From assembly GCA_003427395.1 (NCBI GenBank), contig BFEA01000611.1, forward strand, positions 58,076 through 122,075: a stretch of DNA of 64,000 nt, given 5' to 3'. Position 1 is the stretch's first letter, and every line of letters starts with the position of its first letter. The notes under the pieces are model-generated. The model searched no databases and was not told the DNA's origin. It saw only the letters and a list, made by a program, of their open reading frames with translations. The translations under genes were made by a program, and so were the position numbers. Shown here piece by piece: positions 10,895 to 21,430 of the stretch. This stretch comes from Chara braunii. Its lineage: Eukaryota; Streptophyta; Charophyceae; Charales; Characeae.

Positions 10895-12061
10895 ACCGTT
10901 GTCCCCGAGAGAGTAGTTCGGGACGGTCTTGCCACTCCGAAGGGTCGCGTGGATGTCGCGATAGTCGGGGCAGTGGCGGTACTGAGTGCGAAACTCGTCG
11001 ATCACCGAGTGGTGGACGGTGNTGACNGAGATGGAAGAGAGCTGGATGTGCTCCTGGTCGTGGTCAGGNCGCNGGGANANGGCATCNGCGACNCGATTAG
11101 TCTCACCCTTGATGTGCTCAGTGGTGAAACTAAACTCGGATAGGTCGCGCCACCAGCGAGCCTGTCGAGGAGTAAGCTTCGGCTTTGTCAGAAAAACCTG
11201 GACAACAGAGTTGTCCGTGCGCACCGTGAATGGTGCCCCGTGCAGGTAGTGACGCCTGTGCCGAGCAACATAAACTACTGCGAGAACCTCACGTTCATCA
11301 GCAGTGTAGTTTATCTCGGCGGGCAGGAGCTGACGGAAGTAGAAGGCTATCGGACAATCACCGGAGTGAGACTCGACAGTGCCATCCTCGGCGATGGTAG
11401 GAGAATAGTCAATAGAAGGCTCGTAAGTAGCTGGACGAGTAGGCGTCAGTCGGGAAGCAGTGGTAGGGATAGGTGGTGGGAAGTGAGGGATACGAGGATG
11501 AGAGGAATCAGGAGAGGAGGGGAAGACTTGAGAAAGCACTGCTCCTACAGCAAAGTCTGACGCATCGGTGGTAAGGATAAAAGGATGATCAAAATCGGGT
11601 AGGTGAAAAACCGGTGCCCATGTCACCGCCTTCTTGAGGGCGCGGAAGGCGTCCTCGTGGAGGGGTGTCCAAGCCCAGGGAGGGTTCTTCCGGAGGAGGG
11701 TGGAGGTAAGGACATAGGAATACCTAGCGTATCCCCGGATGAAATTACTATAGTAGCTGGTCAGGCCTAGGAAGCTGCGAAGCTGCTTGGCGGATGTGGG
11801 AGCGGGTCACTCCGCAATAGCAATGATCTTCGCGTCGTCCATGTGGAGACCCTGGTCAGACACGTAGTGTCCCAAGAAATCCAATTTGTGCTGGGCAAAG
11901 CGGCACTTGCTCAGCTTGGCGTAGAAGCCATGTCTGCGCAAGCGGTCAAGGACGTCGCGGAGGTGTCTGAGGTGCTCCTCAAGGGTACGACTGTAGACCA
12001 GGATATCGTCGAGGTAGACGAGAACGTACTGCTCCAGGATGTCCCTGAAGATGTCGTTCAT
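10895..12061 (-). pseudogene. E1 pol, RT palm/connection and RNase H
   Basis: This frame carries the second half of RT. The catalytic YLDD motif (codons at 12016-12005) is followed by the DFLGH region, then RNase H. RNase H shows a TTDAS aspartate, a glutamate in the EREVLAVVY stretch and a RTDN aspartate, the usual active-site residues; the last aspartate region is blurred by Ns at 11022-11090. A TGA stop at 11809-11807 interrupts one continuous frame that runs through both sides. It continues as linker sequence to 10895, where it is cut by an E2-type LTR, so the HHCC zinc domain and integrase core are absent. The frame is offset from the upstream pol ORF by a shift near 12110. Confidence 0.9.
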
Positions 12062-13881
12062 CGCCCTCTGGAAGGTGGCGGGTGCATTGGTGAGGCCAAT
12101 GGCATCACCGTAAACTCATAGTTGCCGAAGCGCGATCGAAACGCTGTTTTCGGCTGGTCGGCTGCAGCGACACGGATCTGATGGTAACCGCTACGAAGAT
12201 TAATCTTCGAAAAGAAGCGGTTGCCTGCTAGGCGGTCGAACAGCTCGTCGAAACGAGGCATGGGGTAGCTGTTCTTAACCGTGTAGCGGTTGAGGCCGCG
12301 ATAGTCGATGCAGAGACGGAGAGTTCCATCTGCTTTGCAAGCAAAGAGGACGGGTGCACCCCACGGGGAGTTGCTGGGTTTAGTGAAACCCAGTCTCAGG
12401 AGCTCCTCAAGCTGACGCTTGAGTTCGGTGGCCTCGGGGATCGAGAGTCTGTAGGGTGCCTGGTGGTGAACACGATAGTCAGGCACAAGCAGGATGGAGT
12501 GCTCGACGTCGTGCATCGGTGGGATACCAGCGTACGAGAACGACGGTGGGAAAACGTCGTTGTACTCTCGAATGAGGTCACGAACTGCGGGCTCCAAGTC
12601 GGTCGTATATCGTGCGAGTTCCTCAGCGTCAGCGTCAGCGCGCGACGGCTGGGTGGACTCGACGGACGGTGGAGGGACGGAAGTAGCGATGGGAGCCATG
12701 GAGATGGAAGGAGGGTCTGGCTCCAGAGGGATGAGCTTGGTGTGGGGACAGGGTGGGTCATAGTGTAAGAGATCCGTCACGTTCACCATAAAGAAGGTGA
12801 CGTCGTCCTGTCGGATGAAGTGAGCAAACTGTCGAGGCGAGGTGACAGTGATAAAAGGAGATGGTGTGGGCACGGAAGGCTCCGGGGGAGGAGGATCGGG
12901 GCGTGGTGTCGCGGTGGTACCTATGAAAGGTACGCGATACGTCTGTCCACACTTCATTTTGAGAACGAGAGTGTTGGTCGCCCAATCGGCCTCGGTGCTG
13001 TGGAACCGACGAGACCACGGAGTGCCGAGAATGAAGTCGTACCCCGTCTCCATCACATCGAAATGTGCAGAGGAGCGGTGGCGACGAGATGCCGGGGAAC
13101 GATCAGTCGGCTCGAGAGTGAGGAAGAAAGGGAGGTCGGTGACCGTCTGATCGAAGAAGCGCTGGGTCTTGTCATCCCCTAAGGTAACGGAGATGGTAGT
13201 CGGAGACCCTGTCGTGGGTAAGCGGGCTTCTTTCACCACGCGTGGGTGAATGAAGTCGTCCTGAGAACCGGAATCCCACAACGCTGAGTACACCCTCGTG
13301 GAGGTCCCGAGTCGTACTGGGATGATCGGGAGGGTGCAATCAGGGTCAGAGAGGATGGCGAGAAGGCGACGCAGTGCAGCGACATGGAGGGTGAGTCGCT
13401 CCTGACGAGCCTGGAGCATGCTCAAGTCCAGAAGAGAGGACACAATGCCCTCGCGAGTAGCAAGCTGCTCGCTGCAACGGGCTGAGCGAATGGCTCGACG
13501 CGTCGGTAGTCGCGGCGGGGAAGGAGGGGAGACAGTGGTCTGCGGGGGCGCTGACGGTACAACGACAAAGGGCTGAGTACACTCTGTCGGGTCCTGCGAG
13601 ACCTCATAGGGGCAAGCCGCGACGGGGATGTCGGGAAGCCGACTACTGAGGAGGGCACAGGTGTACACTACACCGTGGCTAGGAGGCGCCACGGGGATGC
13701 GAGGCGCCAGGGGGGGACTGAGCACGACGCTGGCGGGAAAGATCAGCATAGTGGCGGTTGAGGGCGGTAGTGTAAGGGCATCGCGAGGAGGTATGAACGT
13801 CCAGGCGGCAACGCGAACACCCACGTCGACCCAAAATAGCCGCGCGCTCCTCAACGGAAAGGACACCGCGAAGAGGGACAA
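12058..13881 (-). pseudogene. E1 pol, protease and N-terminal RT
   Basis: A 607-codon frame. Residues 1-190 form a Pro/Ser-rich lead-in. An aspartic protease follows with the D-S-G triad at about residues 203-205 and a DFILG flap-like segment near 283. After a Pro-rich linker, RT begins around residue 440, with motifs CIDYRGLN (about 514-521) and [13 protein letters not shown] (about 547-559). It ends in a wrong-frame tail just before the conserved FQRA region, which continues in the next frame, so a frameshift near 12110 split RT. It overlaps the end of gag by ~200 nt in the +1 frame, a plausible arrangement for programmed shifting, though it may also be decay. Pol matures gag and copies RNA to DNA in virus-like particles. 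Confidence 0.9.
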
Positions 13882-15676
13882 AGCCCTGAGGGAGGTCCTG
13901 CTGAGGGACCTCGGGGGGCGACGCGCCAGCGTGACCAGCGCGGCTGCGTGCCCGGGAAAGGGTGGAGAGGATGAGCTGGAGGCGCTCAGCCATAGGGAGA
14001 GTAGAGTCCTCTAGGTGGTGGTGGACGACATCGCCGAGATCGAGGTCGTCGCTATGGTCACCCTCTGGCAACAGCGGGGCACTAGCGTCCTGCTCACCAT
14101 ACTCGAGCGCGCTGAAGCGGCGCGAGAAGTGGCGGCCCTGCTGCACGGAACGGCGGGGGCGACCGCGGAAGGGGGAATGGCGCTGGGAAGTGCCGTGAGA
14201 GGAGGATGAGGCGTAACCAGTACGGTGTGGCTGGGAGGCGAAGGCGGGGTGAAGACGGGCCCGCATCCGCTGATGGTCCCTGGCGGCCTCATAAGCCTGC
14301 GGGGCCGAGGTGAACTCGTACTGCCATAGCTCGGAGCGGTACTCGAGCGGAAGGCTGGTCAATAAGCGATCGATAAGGGCCGCCTCGGGGAGGAATGCTA
14401 TGTCACAAATGAGGCGGGCGTCCTAAAAGACCTGGATGTGGCGATCCAGTCCGGCAGCGCCACCAGAGCCGGACCAGCGTGTAGTGACGACACGCTCGAA
14501 GGCGTCAGTCACATCGTGTCGCGCTCCGAAGCGATCCTCGAGGAACGCCTGAAAATCTATGAAGGTCGGAGTCCGTCCCGTGCGAAGGGAGTGCGCGTAG
14601 AAATCCTCACAGGCCTCGGAAGGAACGCCACGCAGGCGCGTGGAAAGGTGACCCACCCACGTGTCGGGTGTGGTGCCCATGAGCTGGAGCGTACGGGTGG
14701 CAGACTGCAGCCACCTAGACACGCGTATGCCTGTACCGTCATACAAGGCAATATCCGATAAGCGGATGAGTGGTGCGCCACCGTTTTGGGGGTGGGGGGA
14801 ACGGGAAGCAGGGGACTGCGTCACGACGGAATAAGTCGGCGCAGGTCCTGAAGGAGGAGGCGCAACTGACTAGATGCCCGGGCCGCATGGTGGAGCGGCG
14901 GGGGAAACAGCGGCAGGCTGCGCGGGAGCTGCGGTAGAAGAGGTCACAGCAACCGAGGGGATGGGGAGGAGGTAGGATGGGGATGGGTAGGGTGCAAGGC
15001 GAGGGAAGTGAGCCTGCATGGAAGGAATAATAGAGGAAGAAGAGGGTGCGCCGGAAGGCGCGGCCACCTGTGAGGGTGGGGGTGGCTGAAGGCGTGAGAG
15101 GGCGAGGTCGGTCAGCAGCTGGGCGATCTCGTCCTCGAGATCTCGAACGTAGATCAAGCGAGGTGTGGCAGGGGGAGACGCACGAGTGGCGCGAGGCATC
15201 CCACAAGGGGGCGAGCCAGATGGCATTGCGGTCGTGCGAAGAGGGGGGAGAAGTGGGGCACCCGGAAAAGCTGAGACCATGGTAGCGGGTTGTGGTCTCG
15301 TGGCCGTCGTGACCGGAAGCTGGGCGGGTGCGCCCGTGGACTGAGGGAGGGCCTGGCTCGTGGCGGCCGTCGTGCTAGAGGCGTGGACAGTCACCAAGAT
15401 GGCCGGGTCTGGGGCGGCAGAGGAGGAAGCTTCGCCGTGGCCACCCTGTAGGAGGACGGGGGACCCGGACTGGGAGCCAGGAGATGAAGGACACGCAGCA
15501 TCCTGGAGTTGCTGCACTCCGGCGGCAAGGGTCGCCACCTGCGCCTGTAAGGGCGCGAGGGTCGCGAGTTGCGCCTGGATGGGCGCAAGGAGAGAGGAAA
15601 GAAGGGTGTGCAGATCCCCCTGGGGCTGATGGCCCTGGTCGGCCGGCACGGGTGTGGAGCCCGATGCCGTGGTCAT
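13679..15676 (-). pseudogene. E1 gag
   Basis: One reading frame of ~665 codons from the first ATG at 15676, interrupted only by two TAG codons (14872-14870 and 14425-14423). The N-terminal third is Ala/Pro/Ser-rich with a Leu/Gln heptad-like stretch (LATLAPLQAQVATLAAG). The middle, 14824-14330, has the tryptophan/leucine pattern of a Ty3-type capsid. Near the C-terminus a CX2CX4HX4C zinc knuckle lies at 13819-13778 (C-S-R-C ... H ... C), the nucleocapsid RNA-binding motif. A GTG at 15700 extends the frame but ATG 15676 is the better start. Both TAGs can derive from CAG by C-to-T change; programmed read-through is possible but less likely. Confidence 0.85.
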
Positions 15677-17678
15677 CGCCGTGTTGGCGGCGTGTGACAC
15701 ACCGTCGGCTATGGGGAGATGACGGATCGGACTGGAGGGGGTCTGAAGAGGTCCGCGTGAGCGGAGGGCATAGGGGAAGTCCGCGGTAGAAAGCGGCGAA
15801 CGGCGTTAGCAAGGCTAGCACGGGCGCCGTCAAAGGGGGACGGGTGGTTCGGGTCCAGGGTGTCCGAAGAGGACGGGGAAGTAGGGGGGTTTTGAAGAAC
15901 CCTAAACCCTACAAAAACCCTAAGAAAACCCTAACCGAAGTTTAAGTGGTTAGGGTAGGGTACCGGTGACCTAATCAAGAAAGTAAAATAGCAAGCATAG
16001 GGAGGGGAAGGCGGGAGAAAAATAAATAAACAGCGAGATTTTGAGAGAAAATAAAAATAAATAAAAAAATAAATAAATAATAAAATAATTAAAGAAATAA
16101 GTAAAAAGATGTGAAGGGAAAACAATATTTATTTTTTTGAAATTTTCGGCAGCATTTCCCTATCCCCCACGGGGTCAAGAATGTGCCAAGGGAAAAGGAA
16201 AGACCAAGGTGAGCACACTAGAGATGCTGCAAATAATAAAAAAGAAATCTTAGAGAATAAATAAAAAAATAATAAATAAATAAATAAATAAATAAAGAAG
16301 TAAATAAGTGGATGAGGAGGTGGGGAGGAATGAAGTATCTAATTTGTCAAAAATTTTGGCAGCATTTCGTTACCCCCATGGGGTCGAAGTGTGCCGAGAA
16401 AGACTAAGTAAGGGAAAATCAGAAAATTTCGGCAGCACTTCGTTACCCCCATGGGGTCAAAATGTGTGCCGAAAGCAAGAAAGACTAACACCTAATCAGA
16501 TTTAGGGTTGCCGTAGAGAAAATTGAATTTTCAAAATAAATAGAAAAATAAATAAAATAAATCAAAAAATGAGAAAAGGTGGGAAAAAAAATAATTCAAA
16601 TTTTTTTGAAAAAAGAGAAAATATACATCAAAAGGAAGATAGAAAAGGAGAGAAACAGAAAAATTTCGAAGTAGGGGGGAAGGGGTATGAAAAAGTGAAG
16701 GAGAAAAGAAGGAAATAGATGGGAGAGAGAAAAAGATGAAGTGGGAGGTAGGGGGGATGGTGTGGTGGTAGTTGGGGGAGAGGAGGGATGGGAAAAGGTG
16801 GAGAGAGATCAAGAAGGAAGGAGAAAAGAAGGAGGAGAGAAAAGAAATGAAGAAAAGAGGGTAAGGTACTAGTTTGTGGGAGAAAAGGTGGTGTGGGGGG
16901 GTATGAGTAAGAGGAGAGAGAGAGAGAGATATGGAGAGTGGGTTAGTAGAGGAAGGGGGAGAGAGAGAAAAGATACCTGACCCTTAGTGTCTCCAAGGGC
17001 ACAAGGTACACCAAGACCAGGAGGGTCTTGGCCTTCACTGCAGCAGCCAGCTGGAGAAGAGAGGGGGCTGAGATCTTGATCAGCCCCCTGGAGCAGCAGT
17101 TCTGCAGATCCAGGGTCTACTGTGTGAGCAGACCCTCACCACTGTAGAGCAGCCCCTGAAACAAGGGGGTCTTCACACAATGCCACGTGGCACTTTTGGA
17201 GATGGCCACGGGGAAAGGGAGGAGAAGGGCAAGGGAAGGGCAAAGACTTTTTTGCTCATAACTTTTCACCCGCTGGGTGGAATCGAGTAAAGAAGGACTC
17301 GTTGGAAAGCTTGTCGAAAGGCGCTTCCAACGAGATATGGCGCGGCATCAGCCGCGGCCTGTAGTAATAGCGCTCGTTGAAAAACGAGCGCGGGCAATTT
17401 TGGAGCCTGAAAATAAAAAAATAAAAATCATGATCTTTAAACTAACATAACTCCAAAACTACCGCATCAAATTTCGCAATCTATGACTCGTTGGAAGTGG
17501 CTCGTCGAGAGCTTTCCAAAAAGCCAAAGATGTGAAAAAATGGACACCGAATGCAAAAGTTATGAAGTGAAACATGCACTGGTGTCATTACAGGGGTAGA
17601 AGTGGCGAGCGTTTTGCTCAAGCCACGTGGCAAGTGATGGAGGGGTTGGGTAAGGGAAGGGAGTAGGGAGAAATGCCT
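15677..17678 (-). other. E1 5' leader, long and highly structured
   Basis: About 2 kb between PBS and gag start, without a conserved ORF. It contains at least eight perfect stem-loops at 16981-17391: stems at 17011-17018/17024-17031, 17062-17071/17080-17089 (10 bp), 17112-17118/17130-17136, 17298-17307/17325-17334 (10 bp), 17341-17346/17351-17356, and 17370-17378/17383-17391 (9 bp, 4-nt loop). An A/T-rich segment (16000-16980) carries three copies of a hairpin repeat. Degenerate ccctaaa-like words lie at 15896-15945. Structured leaders normally serve dimerisation, packaging or translation control; that role here is inference. Confidence 0.75.
16145..16475 (-). repeat. Three dispersed copies of a ~50-bp hairpin repeat in E1 leader
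   Basis: ttcggcagcatttc...accccca-ggggtc...gtgccga occurs at about 16145-16195, 16353-16398 and 16426-16475. Each copy has complementary ends (cggca / tgccg) around an inner palindrome (acccccatggggt in copies 2 and 3, with a substitution in copy 1). Copies 2 and 3 share the following word agaaagacta. Confidence 0.8.
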
Positions 17679-17690
17679 GCTCCGATACCA
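17679..17690 (-). promoter_or_regulatory. E1 primer-binding site (tRNA-iMet type)
   Basis: On the minus strand, one base after the LTR end, the sequence is TGGTATCGGAGC. It differs by one base from TGGTATCAGAGC, the common plant LTR-retrotransposon site complementary to the 3' end of initiator methionine tRNA, which primes minus-strand DNA synthesis. Confidence 0.85.
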
Positions 17691-17691
17691 A

Positions 17692-18013
17692 TGTAGCGGA
17701 CCCACCGGAAAGGTGCTCCGCCTGGGATAGTGATGGAGATGGAGGATGAGGGAGGAGCGAGATGGCACAGCTCAACTCCCACGCAAGACTCCAACGCACG
17801 TACTCCAAACCGTGCAAGTGTAGAATGATGACGAAACAGACAACTGCTGGGGTATACCCCAGCGGAATGACTGGACTGGACTGGACTGGACTAGCTGGTA
17901 CCGACAGAGGTACCGGCCTGGATTAGACTGGACTGCCCCCGAATAGAACACAGGCCTGTGAGAACAGGCCAAGGGGCTGGTCTCACAGGCCAACCAACCA
18001 CAGGTCCGCTACA
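17692..18013 (-). repeat. E1 5' LTR, 322 bp
   Basis: On the minus strand it begins TGTAGCGGACC and ends GGTCCGCTACA, giving 11-bp inverted ends with TG...CA, and is followed at once by the PBS. The interior is rich in palindromes: a perfect 16-bp one (ctggggtataccccag) at 17847-17862, ggcctgt-gaga-acaggcc near 17953, and tandem ctgga units near 17870-17893. The partner 3' LTR is absent. Confidence 0.85.
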
Positions 18014-18343
18014 TTTTCTTTTGCCGCGCGACGCTTTTTGCTTACGCGTTTCTTTGTACAGCTGCAACGAAACTCTGATTAGTCGGCACCCTTAATCGTG
18101 TGTGTAACTGTAATTTTGGGCGGACGCCATTGTAACTGTATCTTTCTTCTTGAACTTTATCTTTCCCGCTCTCGCTTTCTTTTGCTGTGTCTAGCCAGCC
18201 CGCGGCCTGGATGCTCGAATCGATGCGTGGAGAGTGGCTACGACCCCCATGCCGCGATCTGGCCATGCAGAACGCATGCGCTCTCTCTCCTAATCTTATT
18301 TCTAAGTCCTTGCAATTTCGGGTTCTTCGTGCATGCATGCATG

Positions 18344-18350
18344 CTATAAA
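18344..18350 (+). promoter_or_regulatory. TATA box in E2 left repeat
   Basis: ctataaa, conserved at 28527-28533 in the right copy, downstream of a gcatgcatgc run. It fits a Pol II promoter at the U3/R border of the LTR. Confidence 0.55.
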
Positions 18351-19272
18351 TTCCGTCTGCGCGATTAGATAGCTCTCTTAACTACTAGTTGTTGGAAGCT
18401 CGAGGTAGCGCGATCAGTGAGGGTCGGCTCACGAGCGAAGTAAGAGGTGAGTTGAAGTGGGAGTCGGGCGGCCCGACGAGCTAGTGCCAAACGCGCGGGG
18501 TTGACGCGGGCTACGACGGACTGTGGGCGGGGGCAAACCTGGCGGGTGCGGGAGGACTAAGCGGGGTGACGACTTCGTGGGTTGGTGCGTGATGACGGAC
18601 TGTCCGCATCGGAGAGAGAGAGAGAGGAAGAGGGAGCTGAGGTTGATGGATGTCGATTTGCAGTTTTCTTTGTCTTTTCCCCCTCTTTGCTTTTGTATAT
18701 ACATTTTGAACTCGGCTCAGGGCAATTCGCCGTTTTTGTTTTCGGAATCTTGGCTTGGTTTCAACCCACACTCGTTTTTTTGCGATTTTCGTTTGTTGCG
18801 TGTTTTGTCGAATGAATAGATGAATGAATGTCATGTCTATTGCGTGTCTTTTCGCCTGATCCTTGCCTTTGCTTGTCATTTTGATACACTCATGAGCATA
18901 GTAGGAATTTTTGCGTAGTCATCAATACTGTTGTTTATACCCTTATGAACTACTGTTGTTGCTGCACCTTACATGCTCGGGAAGGATTGCGTACGGGATC
19001 ACGGAGTGATTAGATGATTGGGTAGTTGTTGTCTCGAAACAAGCAAATACCTCGCGGGGATGCGTGTAAGCGCGATATGATCTACGCAGCCTACACGTAT
19101 CCACGCACACCAATTCTCAACCATTGACAAACTTGACACCTTCGACATCGGGTAGGCAGGAATTTTCCTTCCCCCACGTACCTAAACGGATAGGAATTTT
19201 CGATATCACACCGGAAATTCCCCCTGCCGATTAGACACATGCGGAAGAATTCCATCACACCACGATGACAAG

Positions 19273-19870
19273 ATGACATACTCGAGGGACTCAGATTTGT
19301 CGTGGGATCCGGAGTATTTCGACCCCTGGGTGAGAGAGTATCTTAGACAGAGACGCCCGGAATTCCCCTGCCTGGCCGATAATCGATTGTGCCCGAGGGA
19401 GTTTCACTGTGCCACCACCAGCGATCCGAGGTGCCCCGATTTTCCCACTTCGGACAACACCCATTACTTCATATCCCCCGACTTCGTTGTTATTGCTACC
19501 AACTTCCCTCCCTTCCGTCTCCTCCTCCCGTATCATCAACTCACGGTGGTACCGTGGAATTCCATCGCTCCATACTGGCCCCGCACGCCTTGCGGAAATT
19601 GTCGGCGACGAGGTAACCGACGAGGCCCTGAAACTAGAGGGCCTGACCAAAACGCGCGACGACAGACGCCACGTGCCGGCACCCAAAAGACCGACTCATC
19701 GGGAACACAACTATTCCGGGCGGGTCTCTCCCCGAACATCCACCGCCAAAACAGACGAATCGGACGACCTTGAATGCGCCACGCATGCCATCTGCCTTAT
19801 GCTGCCCGACATAGAACGCCAACAGACCGGAAGGAACTCGCCCTTAGCCCTATTTCATCTACGCCCCTGA
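19273..19870 (+). pseudogene. E2 leader ORF of unknown function (left copy)
   Basis: Begins at an ATG with a Trp/Tyr/Pro-rich N-terminus (WDPEYFDPWVREYLRQRRPE). It has several Cys in CX2C pairs (PRTPCGNCRRR near residue 110), giving 166 codons in the starting frame. From about 19600 the other phase reads better (EALKLEGLTKTRDD ... LPDIERQQTGRN) and ends at TGA 19870, so a frameshift is likely. The same stop is conserved in the right copy at 30063. It does not resemble a retrotransposon capsid. The lengths and repeated position suggest it lies inside the LTR. Confidence 0.5.
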
Positions 19871-19908
19871 AACCTTGCCGCATGAGATCTTTGTTCTGAC
19901 CTGGGACA

Positions 19909-20184
19909 GTGCGCCTCGGGATCCCGGGCAATCTGAATGTCTGCTACACGTGTCACCAACCAGGGCACATAGCCCGGGATTGCCCGCACCGGCCCCCGCA
20001 ACAACGAGTCGGAGCCGCACCAGTAGCTGCAACACCAATCGCTAACGGGCCGGGATGGAGCGATGGAAGAAGTAGAGGGAAGCGGAGCTGCGTTAGCATC
20101 AATGGAGGAGGCTGCAGAGCTTATTCCCTTGGATCAGTATGTAACACTAGAATACCCGGGGCTTGGAATGATTGGTACGATTAA
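19909..20184 (+). pseudogene. E2 gag nucleocapsid remnant
   Basis: Contains the CX2CX4HX4C zinc knuckle (C-Y-T-C-H-Q-P-G-H-I-A-R-D-C, codons at 19942-19983), which binds genomic RNA in gag nucleocapsids. The capsid domain that should precede it is missing, and the frame passes directly into the long repeat, so gag appears deleted internally. The downstream frame overlaps the protease ORF from 20063 in another phase. Confidence 0.8.
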
Positions 20185-20924
20185 ACCCGCGCCTAAACAG
20201 CGAGAGGTGGCGGAATGGCGACCTTCTCTAGGAGAGATGGAGTCGGGAGGACCCACTTTCGTCATGGGAGAAATCGATGTTCTGAACATCATACGAGCCT
20301 TAGATCACCGAATCCCCCTTCCGATCGGTCATCTGCTCTTGATATCGGAACATGCTAACGAACGTATGCTGCAGCACTGCAAAGCAAACCGGAAACGATT
20401 TGCCCTTACCCGAACGACAAACACGAAAATGAAAGGACCAACACCGGACGAAAATGTCGCAGATACTTCTGATCCCATACGCATAGGACTAATCCAAAAA
20501 GATGACCACTTCCTGCATATTAAACCGATCCGATGGAAATCCGCGGAATGCGACATTGAGGTATGGGGAATTCCATATAATGCTATTATCGATTCAAGAG
20601 CCGCTATGTTGGCTATGTCATTACGGGTAGTGGAGAGAGCGAGAAGAAAGAACGATTTGATCATGCTCACAGAAAAAGATCAGCTTGGCAGATGAACAAA
20701 AAATCAAAACAGTGGGACGAATGACTAATGTTGCTTTTCGATTAGGGAAGGTGCATACTTTGGGTGACGTCGTAGTATTAGATGCCAACACTTACGACGT
20801 TCTTTTTGGCCTTCCCGCCCTGGTAGCACTACGAGCCAATCTGGACTTCGAAAGACGATCGATTATCCTCCGAAACTGTGAAACCGCGCATTCATTGAAC
20901 GCGGGTTTTCCGTTCAGAAACTGA
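20063..20924 (+). pseudogene. E2 aspartic protease region
   Basis: The 210-codon frame 20063-20695 carries a protease-like segment near its end (VWGIPYNAIIDSRAAMLAMS). The active-site D-S-G has become D-S-R, so catalysis is lost. After a frameshift, 20685-20924 contains the rest (VVVLDANTYDVLFGLPAL), matching the C-terminal hydrophobic strand with the conserved G-L of retroviral-type proteases. The upstream part (20063-20560) is a gag-pol linker without recognised motifs. Confidence 0.7.
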
Positions 20925-21430
20925 ATGGAATACACGCGCGTCCAATGAACGGGACCGAACGCGGAGTTCAATTCCGCGCANNNNNNNNNNNNNNNNNNNN
21001 NNNNNNNNNNNNNNNNNNNNNNNNNNNNNNNNNNNNNNNNNNNNNNNNNNNNNNNNNNNNNNNNNNNNNNNNNNNNNNNNNNNNNNNNNNNNNNNNNNNN
21101 NNNNNNNNNNNNNNNNNNNNNNNNNNNNNNNNNNNNNNNNNNNNNNNNNNNNNNNNNNNNNNNNNNNNNNNNNNNNNNNNNNNNNNNNNNNNNNNNNNNN
21201 NNNNNNNNNNNNNNNNNNNNNNNNNNNNNNNNNNNNNNNNNNNNNNNNNNNNNNNNNNNNNNNNNNNNNNNNNNNNNNNNNNNNNNNNNNNNNNNNNNNN
21301 NNNAATAGTTAAAAAAAAAAAAAAAAAAAAAAAAGTTGAACGTCGTTTAATTTTGAACGCGAATTTAAATCCGCGTTCAAACGCACATTTGAACGCGAAC
21401 GCACATTCACGGCGTTCAAACCGTTACACA
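20887..21430. other. Insertion with TTGAACGCG motifs and N gap
   Basis: The protease-RT linker of E2 is interrupted by sequence rich in cgttcaa/ttgaacg words in both orientations. Perfect short hairpins include gaacgcg...cgcgttc at about 21356-21380 and tgaacg...cgttca near 20899. 20981-21303 is an N gap of 323 bases, followed by a ~24-base poly-A. Probably a GC-palindromic small transposon or foldback element; its ends cannot be defined across the gap. Confidence 0.5.

Larger units (their letters stand above)
10895..18013 (-). mobile_element. E1: Ty3/gypsy LTR retrotransposon, 3'-truncated
   Basis: On the minus strand the order is LTR (17692-18013), primer-binding site, ~1.9-kb leader, gag with zinc knuckle, protease, reverse transcriptase, RNase H. 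That order, with RNase H directly after RT, is Ty3/gypsy (Metaviridae-type). Coding sequence stops about 30 codons after RNase H, at the junction with an E2-type LTR at 10894/10895, so integrase and the 3' LTR are missing. Two TAG and one TGA stop and one frameshift show it is dead. The element lies against E2-type LTR sequence on both sides, but the flanks overlap by ~330 bp instead of being a short target duplication. Confidence 0.9.
18014..19909 (+). repeat. E2 left long repeat (5' LTR, truncated)
   Basis: Collinear with 28197-30101 at high identity, ending in both copies at ...acctgggac. Its first ~430 bases relative to the right copy are missing because E1 abuts it at 18013. It contains a TATA box at 18344-18350 and the ORF at 19273. 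The end falls immediately before the zinc-knuckle reading frame, which is odd for an LTR and leaves no obvious PBS. Confidence 0.75.

Noticed and set aside
15375-15833. Alternative minus and plus ORFs overlapping E1 gag N-terminus
   Set aside because: High GC keeps other phases open; the frame at 15676 is collinear with capsid and zinc knuckle.
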